Origin: an uncultured Clostridia bacterium
GTDB taxonomy: Bacteria > Bacillota > Clostridia > Oscillospirales > Acutalibacteraceae
Assembly: GCA_945869905.1 (NCBI GenBank)
Contig: CAMBQD010000008.1
Span: 1 to 12,880, forward strand
Direction of reading: 5' to 3'
DNA: 12,880 bases
Part shown: one piece after another, positions 6,451-12,880 of the stretch
How the letters are laid out: every line of letters starts with the position of its first letter
Numbering within the stretch: the first letter of the stretch is position 1
Translations under genes and position numbers: made by a program
The notes under the pieces: generated by a model
Told to the model about the DNA's origin: nothing
Database searches by the model: none
Seen by the model: only the letters and a program-made list of their open reading frames with translations

Positions 6451-8361
6451 ATGGAAGGTTTAATCATTGTTCTGATTTGTTTTCCGTTTTTGAGTGCTTT
6501 CCTGTTAAGCATATTCAAAAATGACAAAATCAGACAAGCAGTAACCTATATCAGCAGTATAGCTCTTATAGGTATGGCAGTGACCTTTGCTGTAAAGTAT
6601 TTTACTTCAGGAAAATCAGGATTGTCATTTTTTACCGAAACCGAAATTATTGATTACGGTATGATTGGGGTTGAGGCTTTTCTGATGGTGCTTGTTACGG
6701 TATTGAGCTTTAAGTATAAGCAATACTATGCGGCAGTGCTGTCAATAGCCCAAAGCGTGTTAATATTTTGGTATGAATTGGGCGGAAAAGCTCCTCATCA
6801 GCTAATAAACAAGATATATATTGACCAGCTCACCGTAATTATGGTTCTGATTGTTGCCGTTATAGGTACACTCATCACAGTTTATGCTTGCGGTTATATG
6901 AAAGATTACCATAATCACCATAAAGAATTTAAGGACAGAAGAAAATATTTCTTCTCGCTGCTTTATGTATTCCTCGGTGCAATGTTCGGTCTTGTGCTTT
7001 CAAACAGCCTTATCTGGATTTATTTCTTCTGGGAAATAACAAGCGTTGTTTCCTTCCTGCTTATAGGATATACCAGAACTGCAGAGGCAATTCACAATTG
7101 CTTCAGAGCTTTGTGGATGAACCTTTTAGGCGGATGCGGCTTTGCTGTGGCAATAGTTTTTGCAGGAATAAAATTCAACATTACCGATATGCAGAGTCTT
7201 ATCCTTTGCGACGGAAATATAGTAATCGTTCCGATTATTCTCCTGTCCTTTGCCGCCCTTACAAAAAGCGCACAGCTTCCGTTTTCAAAATGGCTTTTGG
7301 GCGCAATGGTGGCACCCACTCCGTCATCTGCATTGCTTCACAGTGCCACAATGGTTAAGGCGGGCGTATACCTCCTGCTCAGGCTTGCACCTGTCCTTGC
7401 AGGTACATATGCAGGAACAATGGTCAGCCTTATCGGAGGCTTCACCTTCCTTGTAATGTCTATGCTTGCAATCACCGTAAGCGACGGCAAAAAGGTGCTG
7501 GCATATTCCACAATATCAAACTTAGGTCTTATTACCGCCTGTGCAGGCATAGGACTTGAAGAAACCGTTTGGGCAGGAATATTCCTTCTCATTTTCCACG
7601 CTGTTTCAAAATCCCTTCTGTTCCAGACAGTCGGTGCTATCGAAAATGCCACAGGCTCAAGGGATATAGAAACAATGCACGGTCTTGTTCGCCGTCACCC
7701 ATACCTTGCGTGGACCCTTGTTATCGGTATTGCCGGTATGTTCCTTGCTCCCTTCGGTATGCTTATTTCAAAGTGGGCTGCGCTTAAAGCATTTATTGAC
7801 AGCGGTTCTGTTGTTATGATACTGTTTGTATGCTTTGGCAGTGCCACAACGCTTTTCTACTGGATGAAATGGATGGCAACCGTCCTTGCATCAAAAACCA
7901 ACGACGTTAAGGCAAAAAATACCACATCGGCAAATCAGTGGGTATCAATTTTAATCCATTCCGTGTTTATGGTGCTTCTTTGCTTTTTATTCCCGTTTAT
8001 CTCCTCACAGGTAATTATCCCTTACATTCACAATGTGTTTAATAACGCATATCAGGTTATATCAAATGACAACATTATAATTATGATGATTATGCTCATT
8101 GCAATATTTGTTATTCCTGCAGTTTCATGGGTATCTGCAAGGCACAGCAAATATAAAAAGGTTGCCCGATACATTAACGGTGTTAACGCAGGCGACCAGA
8201 TGAACTACATTGATTCAATGGGTGAAAAACGCAGGTTCTTCCTTGCCAACTGGTATATGGAGGATATTTTCGGTGAGAAAAAGCTTTGGAATCCGTCCGT
8301 TATCATTTCAATATTGCTTATAATCACATTTATGGTTATCTCAATAGGAGGTGCATTCTAA
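6451..8361 (+). CDS. echA: Energy-converting hydrogenase subunit A, antiporter-like (EchA, NuoL-related)
   Basis: Large membrane subunit thought to move ions as ferredoxin reduces protons. It has 636 residues and about 15-16 membrane segments, homologous to complex I NuoL and Mrp-type antiporter subunits. The ion-path residues expected of this family are present: Glu195 in FFWEITSVVSFLL, Lys272 in TKSAQLPFSKW, Lys303 in PTPSSALLHSATMVKAG, Lys387 near IFHAVSKSLL and Lys441 in MLISKWAALKAF. AGGAGG precedes the ATG by 8 bases. It is the first gene of the operon and overlaps echB by one base (TAATG). Only one antiporter-like subunit is present, as in classical Ech and unlike Mbh or Hyf complexes, which have several. 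Confidence 0.93.
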   Translation: MEGLIIVLICFPFLSAFLLSIFKNDKIRQAVTYISSIALIGMAVTFAVKYFTSGKSGLSFFTETEIIDYGMIGVEAFLMVLVTVLSFKYKQYYAAVLSIAQSVLIFWYELGGKAPHQLINKIYIDQLTVIMVLIVAVIGTLITVYACGYMKDYHNHHKEFKDRRKYFFSLLYVFLGAMFGLVLSNSLIWIYFFWEITSVVSFLLIGYTRTAEAIHNCFRALWMNLLGGCGFAVAIVFAGIKFNITDMQSLILCDGNIVIVPIILLSFAALTKSAQLPFSKWLLGAMVAPTPSSALLHSATMVKAGVYLLLRLAPVLAGTYAGTMVSLIGGFTFLVMSMLAITVSDGKKVLAYSTISNLGLITACAGIGLEETVWAGIFLLIFHAVSKSLLFQTVGAIENATGSRDIETMHGLVRRHPYLAWTLVIGIAGMFLAPFGMLISKWAALKAFIDSGSVVMILFVCFGSATTLFYWMKWMATVLASKTNDVKAKNTTSANQWVSILIHSVFMVLLCFLFPFISSQVIIPYIHNVFNNAYQVISNDNIIIMMIMLIAIFVIPAVSWVSARHSKYKKVARYINGVNAGDQMNYIDSMGEKRRFFLANWYMEDIFGEKKLWNPSVIISILLIITFMVISIGGAF

Positions 8362-9251
8362 TGACCGGTACAATGAAAATCGTGTTAAGCATTGCCGCAT
8401 ACATTATTTTTGCTCCTGTTTTGGGTGGCTTAATGTCAGGTGTTGACAGAAAAATTACCGCTCGTATGCAGGGCAGGCAGGGTCCTCCTATTTTTCAGGC
8501 TTTTTATGATGTAATAAAGCTTATGAAAAAAGAAACCGTATATGTCAACCACGTTCAGATTTTTTACCTTTTAATTTTCCTTGTTTTTGTAATTTTCACC
8601 GGCTGCCTTTTCTTCGGCGGATTTGATTTGCTGCTTGTGTTCTTTGCGCTTACCACTGCAAATCTGTTTCTTATTCTTGCCGCAACCAGCAGCCACTCGC
8701 CCTATGCAAATATGGGTGCAAACCGTGAAATGATACAAATGCTTGCATATGAGCCTATGGTGCTTTTAACCGCAGTGGGCTTTTATCTTGCAACAGGCAC
8801 CTTTAAGGTTAGAGAAATTATTGCAAATGACGGTGTACCGCCTATTGTTTTACTTCCCGGTGTATTTGTAGGCTTTGTATTTATTCTTACAATTAAGCTT
8901 CGTAAGCACCCCTTTGACCTTTCCACAAGCCACCACGCCCATCAGGAAATGGTAAAGGGTATAACAACGGAATTTTCAGGCGAAATGTTTGCAATAGTGG
9001 AAATTTCACATTGGTATGAAAATGTATTTCTTATGGGTGTAATTGCACTGTTTTTCATCAACTCAAGCTGGTGGACAATATTTATTGCGCTTGTTGCCAT
9101 TTCAATTACATACTTTGTTTTAATCCTTGTGGACAATACAAACGCAAGAGTTAAATGGCAGAAGATGTTTAAAAATTCCTGGTTAACAACAATCATTATC
9201 GGTGCTCTTAATGTGTTCATTCTTGAAGTATTTGTAAAGGGGGTTAAGTAA
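8361..9251 (+). CDS. echB: Energy-converting hydrogenase subunit B (EchB, NuoH-related)
   Basis: Membrane subunit that anchors the soluble arm and links it to the ion channel, homologous to NuoH. The start is the ATG at 8361, coupled to echA by TAATG with AGGAGG at 8346-8351. A longer frame back to 8286 lies within echA and adds residues unlike the family. The 296 residues form about eight membrane segments. Family landmarks are RMQGRQGPP (35-43), SSHSPYANMGANREM (110-124), EPM (131-133), and the charged loop HPFDLSTSHHAHQEMV (183-198) followed by GITTEFSGEMFAIVEISHW (200-218), which corresponds to the acidic quinone-side loop of NuoH. It overlaps echC by one base. Confidence 0.93.
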   Translation: MTGTMKIVLSIAAYIIFAPVLGGLMSGVDRKITARMQGRQGPPIFQAFYDVIKLMKKETVYVNHVQIFYLLIFLVFVIFTGCLFFGGFDLLLVFFALTTANLFLILAATSSHSPYANMGANREMIQMLAYEPMVLLTAVGFYLATGTFKVREIIANDGVPPIVLLPGVFVGFVFILTIKLRKHPFDLSTSHHAHQEMVKGITTEFSGEMFAIVEISHWYENVFLMGVIALFFINSSWWTIFIALVAISITYFVLILVDNTNARVKWQKMFKNSWLTTIIIGALNVFILEVFVKGVK

Positions 9252-9685
9252 TGGCTGATATAACGAAATCACCTTGGATTATGCACTATGACGGCTCCAG
9301 CTGTAACGGCTGTGATATTGAGGTTTTAGCCTGTCTTACTCCCGTATATGACGTTGAACGCTTTGGGGTAATTAACACCGGTAACCCAAAGCATGCGGAT
9401 ATCCTGCTTATTACCGGCTCGGTTAACGAGCAGAACAAGGACGTTGTAAAGCAAATTTATGACCAGATGACCGAGCCTAAGGTTGTTTGCGCAATAGGAA
9501 TATGTGCCTGTAACGGCGGTGTATTTAAGGACTGCTACAATATTATCGGCGGTGTTGACAAGGTCATACCTGTGGATATTTATGTTCCCGGATGCGCGGC
9601 AAGACCGGAAGCCATTATTGACGGCGTTGTTAAGTCCCTTGCTCTGCTGAAGGAAAAAAGCAAAAGGCTTAAGGAGGGTGAATAA
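9251..9685 (+). CDS. echC: Ech hydrogenase small subunit (EchC, NuoB-related)
   Basis: Electron-transfer subunit that pairs with EchE and carries the [4Fe-4S] cluster proximal to the NiFe site. The 144 residues are typical of Ech and shorter than classical hydrogenase small subunits. The four cluster ligands are visible: Cys18 and Cys21 in SSCNGCDIE, Cys85 in GICACNGG and Cys115 in VPGCAARPE. No twin-arginine signal is present, so the protein faces the cytoplasm. The ATG overlaps the echB stop (TAATG), and the echC stop abuts the echD start with no gap, so translation is coupled along the operon. Confidence 0.95.
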   Translation: MADITKSPWIMHYDGSSCNGCDIEVLACLTPVYDVERFGVINTGNPKHADILLITGSVNEQNKDVVKQIYDQMTEPKVVCAIGICACNGGVFKDCYNIIGGVDKVIPVDIYVPGCAARPEAIIDGVVKSLALLKEKSKRLKEGE

Positions 9686-10078
9686 ATGAGAGAACAGTAT
9701 ACATTGGAAACAGTTGATATCCCTACCCTTTATAACATTATGCTTGAAAAGCAAAGAACAGGATACCGTTTGGCACAAATCTGTGCAACAGCATTTGAAG
9801 GCTACAACGAGCTTATTTACTCAGTTGCCAAGGAATACACCTTTGAAAATTACAAGGTAATAGTCCCCATTGACACTGAAATAAATACAATATCCGATTT
9901 CTTTCCGTCGGCAATGCTTTATGAAAATGAAATGAAGGAGCTTTTTGACGTTAAGATTAAATCAATTAATCCCGATTACAACAACAAATTTTTCAGAATT
10001 GCAAAGAAGGCTCCCTTCAAAAAAGAAGTGAAGGAAGCAATCAAGGTTGTAAAAAAAGAAGAGGAGGCGGCAGAATAA
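9686..10078 (+). CDS. echD: Ech hydrogenase subunit D (EchD, NuoC-related)
   Basis: Small hydrophilic connector subunit of the soluble arm, homologous to the NuoC 30-kDa domain. The 130 residues include the family signature FFPSAMLYENEMKELFDVKI (72-91), equivalent to the F-sA-yErE-x-DlfGi motif of NuoC. No cofactor ligands are expected. The last 20 or so residues are a Lys/Glu-rich tail (FKKEVKEAIKVVKKEEEAAE) that looks unstructured or helical and is the least conserved part. AAGGAGGG in the end of echC serves as its ribosome site. It overlaps echE by one base (TAATG). Confidence 0.88.
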   Translation: MREQYTLETVDIPTLYNIMLEKQRTGYRLAQICATAFEGYNELIYSVAKEYTFENYKVIVPIDTEINTISDFFPSAMLYENEMKELFDVKIKSINPDYNNKFFRIAKKAPFKKEVKEAIKVVKKEEEAAE

Positions 10079-11157
10079 TGGGCGAAAAATCAGTAGTTCC
10101 CTTTGGTCCTCAGCATCCTGTACTTCCTGAGCCTATTCACCTTGACCTTGTGCTTGAGGACGAAAAGGTTGTGGAGGCTATCCCATCCATCGGCTTTGTT
10201 CACAGAGGTCTTGAGGGCTTGGCTGAAAAAAGAGATTTTAACGACTATCAGTACGTTGTTGAAAGAACCTGCGGTATATGCTCCTTCGGTCACGGTATGA
10301 CCTACTGTGAGGCAGTGGAAAGAGTTTTTGACGCAGAAATTCCCGAAAGGGCACAGTTTTTAAGAACCATATGGCTTGAAATGAGCCGTATCCATTCCCA
10401 CCTTCTTTGGCTGGGACTTTTGGCAGACGCCTTTGGCTTTGATGCGCTCTTTATGCAGTGCTGGAGAATGAGGGAAAAGGTTCTTGATATGTTTGAGGCA
10501 TCCACCGGCGGACGTGTAATTTTTTCCGTAAATAAAATCGGCGGTGTTCTTAAGGATATGGACTCCTCTATGCTTAAAAGCTTTGTGGACATCTTTGACG
10601 GTATGGAAAAGGATTTGAAAAAAATCACAAAGACCTTTCTTAACGATTACACCGTTGAATCACGTTTAAGAGGTGTTGGCATTCTTACAAAGGAGGATGC
10701 AATCCGCCTCGGCGCAGTAGGCCCTATGGCAAGGGCGTCAGGCATTAAGCTTGATACACGTATGCTGGGCTATGACGCCTATGACAATATAGAATTTAAA
10801 ATTATCACCTCGGACGAATGTGACGGATATGCAAGATGCGCTGTTCGTATCGGCGAGCTTTTCCAGTCCTTTGACATTATCAGACAGCTTGTTGACAAAG
10901 TTCCGGAGGGAGCCATTGCAAATCAAATTAAGGGAAATCCTGACGGAGAGGCATTTGCAAGAGTTGAACAGCCAAGAGGTGAGGCTATCTATTACGTTAA
11001 GGGCAACGGTACAAAATTCCTTGAAAGATTCAGAATGCGTACCCCAACATTTACCAATATTGAATCCCTCATCCATATTTTACCCGGCTCTGAGCTTGCA
11101 GATGTGCCACTTCAGATATTGACAATTGACCCCTGCATAAGCTGTACCGAAAGATAG
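10078..11157 (+). CDS. echE: Ech [NiFe] hydrogenase large subunit (EchE, NuoD-related)
   Basis: Catalytic subunit that holds the NiFe(CN)2CO site and forms or oxidises H2. Both NiFe-binding motifs are intact: RTCGICSFGH (63-72; Cys65 and Cys68) and DPCISCTER at the very C-terminus (351-359; Cys353 and Cys356). This separates it from NuoD and other relatives that have lost these cysteines. The 359 residues are typical of group 4 Ech. The reading frame stops directly after TER, so there is no C-terminal extension of the kind that maturation proteases remove from most hydrogenases. It sits between echD and echF, and hypF follows the operon, in keeping with an active enzyme. Confidence 0.96.
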   Translation: MGEKSVVPFGPQHPVLPEPIHLDLVLEDEKVVEAIPSIGFVHRGLEGLAEKRDFNDYQYVVERTCGICSFGHGMTYCEAVERVFDAEIPERAQFLRTIWLEMSRIHSHLLWLGLLADAFGFDALFMQCWRMREKVLDMFEASTGGRVIFSVNKIGGVLKDMDSSMLKSFVDIFDGMEKDLKKITKTFLNDYTVESRLRGVGILTKEDAIRLGAVGPMARASGIKLDTRMLGYDAYDNIEFKIITSDECDGYARCAVRIGELFQSFDIIRQLVDKVPEGAIANQIKGNPDGEAFARVEQPRGEAIYYVKGNGTKFLERFRMRTPTFTNIESLIHILPGSELADVPLQILTIDPCISCTER

Positions 11158-11170
11158 GAGGAATAGTATT

Positions 11171-11752
11171 ATGGCAATTATGAATTTTTCCCTTACGGCA
11201 CTTAAGAATTTATTTTCAAAGCCTGCTACCTCTAACTATCCTCAGGTGCCAAAGCAGTATCCTGAAAAAAGCAGAGGCCACGTTGAAATAAACATTGACG
11301 ACTGCATTATGTGCGGACTTTGCTCACGCAAATGTATGTCCGGCGCCATTAAGGTTGACAGGGCGACAAAAACCTGGTCAATTGAAAGAATGGGATGTGT
11401 TCAGTGCGGTGCCTGTGTAAATGCCTGCCCAAAGAAATGCCTTTCAATGGCAGTGGGCTATACTCAGGTATCCACAGAAAAAACCGTTGACTCCTTCAGC
11501 CAGCCTATTCCGGAAACAAAGCCGGGCAAAATTGTAAACGATATGTCAAAATGTATTCTCTGCGGACTATGCGCAAGAAAATGTCCTCAGGAATGTATTA
11601 CAGTTGACAGAACAGGTGAAAAAACATGGACCATTGACCGCGACAAATGCGTGCAGTGCGGTGCCTGCATTGACGCCTGCCTGAAATTTAAGGCCCTCAG
11701 CACAGCAGATGACGACGGTGAAAAGGGAGTTGTAACATTCCACAAGGAGTAA
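11171..11752 (+). CDS. echF: Ech hydrogenase ferredoxin-type subunit (EchF) with four predicted [4Fe-4S] clusters
   Basis: Iron-sulfur subunit that would take electrons from soluble ferredoxin and pass them to EchC. Residues 1 to about 110 resemble a whole standard EchF: KNLFSKPAT near the start, RGHVEINIDDC, then two clusters (Cys45/48/51/55 and Cys76/79/82/86) and TEKTVDSF. A second two-cluster module follows (Cys128/131/134/138 and Cys160/163/166/170), giving 193 residues instead of about 120-130. The halves align closely (CGLCSRKC with CGLCARKC, WSIERMGCVQCGAC with WTIDRDKCVQCGAC), so an internal duplication is likely. Clusters 1 and 4 lack the proline that often follows the last cysteine. 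AGGAGG (11156-11161) overlaps the echE stop. Confidence 0.93.
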   Translation: MAIMNFSLTALKNLFSKPATSNYPQVPKQYPEKSRGHVEINIDDCIMCGLCSRKCMSGAIKVDRATKTWSIERMGCVQCGACVNACPKKCLSMAVGYTQVSTEKTVDSFSQPIPETKPGKIVNDMSKCILCGLCARKCPQECITVDRTGEKTWTIDRDKCVQCGACIDACLKFKALSTADDDGEKGVVTFHKE

Positions 11753-11756
11753 TCCT

Positions 11757-12880
11757 ATGACAAAGAAATTAACCTTTCACGGTATTGTTCAGGGCATAGG
11801 CTTCAGACCTGCCGCCCGGCGTATCGCAAAAGACCTTAACATAAAAGGTCAGGTTAAAAATTCCGGCGGAAATGTAAAAATAATTATAAGCGGCAGCGAA
11901 CAGGCGTTGGACGAATTTGTCCAACGCCTTGTTGCCATGTTTGAAATAAGAGATTACAGCTCGAAAAAAATTGACGATAAAGAGTTTTCCGACTTTAAAA
12001 TTGTCCACTCGGATAATGACAATCAAACCCCGTTTATAACTCCTGACCTTGCCACCTGCAAGGACTGTGAAAGGGAGCTTAAGGATAAAAATAACCGCAG
12101 GTTTAATCATCCGTTTATAAGCTGTGTTAACTGTGGTCCGAGATATACCATAATTAACACCCTGCCCTCTGACAGAGAAAACATCACTATGTCACCCTTT
12201 GAAATGTGCAGTGACTGTGAAAAGGAATACACCGCTGTGTATGACAGGCGTAGCCACGCCCAAACAATTGCCTGCAATAGCTGCGGTCCCGAAACAAGCA
12301 TACAAATCAACCACGCTGTTGATATTCTTAAAAACGGAAAAATACTTGCAATTAAGGACATTGGCGGATATCATCTTGCCTGCAAAGCAGAATGTGCAGA
12401 AAGCGTTAATAGAATAAGACAGCTAAAGGGCAGGGAAACAAAGCCCTTTGCGGTTATGTTTTCCTCCCTTGATGAAATAAAAGAATATTGCAGGGTTAAT
12501 GAACAGGAAAAAAACCTGCTGCTGTCCCCTGCCAGACCTATTGTTCTGCTGGAGAAAATAAAGGATTTTGACAATTCCGTCTGCGGTGACAGTGATTACA
12601 TAGGTGCCTTTCTTCCCTGTAATCCCATACAGATAATGATACTTGATAAAGTGTCCCCATTGGTAATGACCAGTGCTAATATCAGTAGCGAGCCTATTAT
12701 CATCGACGACGATGAAATAAAAAAATTCGGTGTGGACGTGCTTTCCCATAACAGAAAAATACTTACACCCCTTGACGACAGTGTGGTGTGTGTAATTAAA
12801 GGAAAAACCCGATTCCTCCGCCGTGCAAGAGGCTATGTTCCCCTTGCCATTGAAATTGACAATAGGGCAAAAAAAGATAC
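11757..12880 (+). CDS. hypF: Carbamoyltransferase HypF, NiFe-site maturation (3' end missing)
   Basis: Cytoplasmic enzyme that uses carbamoyl phosphate and ATP to carbamoylate HypE, the first step toward the CN ligands of the NiFe site. Frame and start are clear: AAGGAG lies inside the end of echF and ATG is four bases past its stop. The 374 residues present, of about 750, contain an acylphosphatase domain (GIVQGIGFRP, Arg17; Asn35), two zinc-finger pairs (Cys101/104 with Cys123/126; Cys151/154 with Cys173/176; PFISCVNCGPRYTII, YDRRSHAQ) and most of the YrdC/Sua5-like domain (ILAIKDIGGYHLACKA, KGRETKPFAVMF, PLVMTSANIS, RRARGYVPLAI). The Kae1-like carbamoyltransferase half lies past the window. 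Other hyp genes may follow. HypF fits the intact NiFe motifs of EchE. Confidence 0.95.
   Translation, partial: MTKKLTFHGIVQGIGFRPAARRIAKDLNIKGQVKNSGGNVKIIISGSEQALDEFVQRLVAMFEIRDYSSKKIDDKEFSDFKIVHSDNDNQTPFITPDLATCKDCERELKDKNNRRFNHPFISCVNCGPRYTIINTLPSDRENITMSPFEMCSDCEKEYTAVYDRRSHAQTIACNSCGPETSIQINHAVDILKNGKILAIKDIGGYHLACKAECAESVNRIRQLKGRETKPFAVMFSSLDEIKEYCRVNEQEKNLLLSPARPIVLLEKIKDFDNSVCGDSDYIGAFLPCNPIQIMILDKVSPLVMTSANISSEPIIIDDDEIKKFGVDVLSHNRKILTPLDDSVVCVIKGKTRFLRRARGYVPLAIEIDNRAKKD
11902..11929 (+). repeat. Perfect 11-bp hairpin inside the hypF reading frame
   Basis: AGGCGTTGGAC (11902-11912) and GTCCAACGCCT (11919-11929) pair fully around GAATTT, about 145 bases into hypF. The sequence codes QALDEFVQRL. 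There is no T-run after it, so it is not a normal terminator. It may affect mRNA stability or translation, or be neutral. Confidence 0.6.

Noticed and set aside
8286..8360. 25 extra N-terminal residues for EchB from an upstream ATG
   Set aside because: They are read out of frame through the end of echA and look nothing like NuoH-family N-termini. The ATG at 8361 has AGGAGG and the TAATG overlap seen elsewhere in the operon.
6451..11752. Complex I, formate hydrogenlyase, Mbh/Mbx or CO-induced hydrogenase instead of Ech
   Set aside because: Both NiFe cysteine pairs are present in the large subunit, which excludes complex I and Mbx. Only one antiporter-like subunit and no Mrp genes are present, which excludes Mbh. 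There is no formate or CO dehydrogenase gene, and gene order A-B-C-D-E-F matches Ech.
1..12880. CRISPR array, tRNA or rRNA genes, insertion sequences, phage or defence genes
   Set aside because: No regularly spaced repeats, tRNA-like cloverleaf, transposase, integrase or flanking terminal repeats were seen. Genes are tightly packed housekeeping and energy-metabolism operons.

Overview
The window looks like the chromosome of a strictly anaerobic, Gram-positive, moderately AT-rich member of the Clostridia, most like the gut Oscillospirales/Ruminococcaceae. This rests on strong AGGAGG-type ribosome sites, consensus sigma-A promoters (TTGACN, 17 bp, TATTAT-like), a lipoprotein solute-binding protein, a signal-anchored peptidoglycan deacetylase and an Ech-type [NiFe] hydrogenase. 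Taxonomy is inferred from style and gene content, not from a marker gene. Coding density is high and no gene-free stretch exceeds about 250 bp.

Layout. (1) 1-2367, plus strand: the 3' part of a Trk/Ktr potassium channel subunit, its TrkA/KtrA nucleotide-binding partner, and an IolB-like 5-deoxyglucuronate isomerase, closely spaced and probably co-transcribed. (2) 2374-4874: a polar amino-acid ABC importer (binding protein, permease, ATPase) with its own promoter, a leader hairpin, an internal terminator after the binding-protein gene and a final bidirectional terminator. (3) 4873-6201, minus strand: a membrane-anchored polysaccharide deacetylase with two fibronectin-III-like domains. (4) 6202-6450: a divergent promoter region. 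(5) 6451-11752: a complete echABCDEF operon for a membrane-bound, ferredoxin-linked, energy-converting [NiFe] hydrogenase (group 4). (6) 11757-12880: the first half of hypF, needed to make the CN ligands of the NiFe site, running off the window edge.

How the genes work together. EchE and EchC carry the NiFe site and a [4Fe-4S] cluster, EchF passes electrons from ferredoxin, EchD is the NuoC-like connector, and EchA and EchB form the ion-translocating membrane arm. Proton reduction with ferredoxin electrons would thus be coupled to ion pumping. HypF follows four bases after echF, so active-site assembly is tied to expression of the enzyme. The Ktr and ABC genes are ordinary transport functions with no evident link to hydrogen metabolism.

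Most unusual observations: the amino-acid binding protein appears to be circularly permuted, with the segment that normally ends the family placed directly after the lipoprotein signal peptide and missing from the C-terminus. EchF is an internally duplicated four-cluster polyferredoxin rather than the usual two-cluster form. The ech promoter has a perfect TTGACC-GAA-GGTCAA dyad on its -35 element. hypF contains a perfect 11-bp hairpin inside its reading frame.
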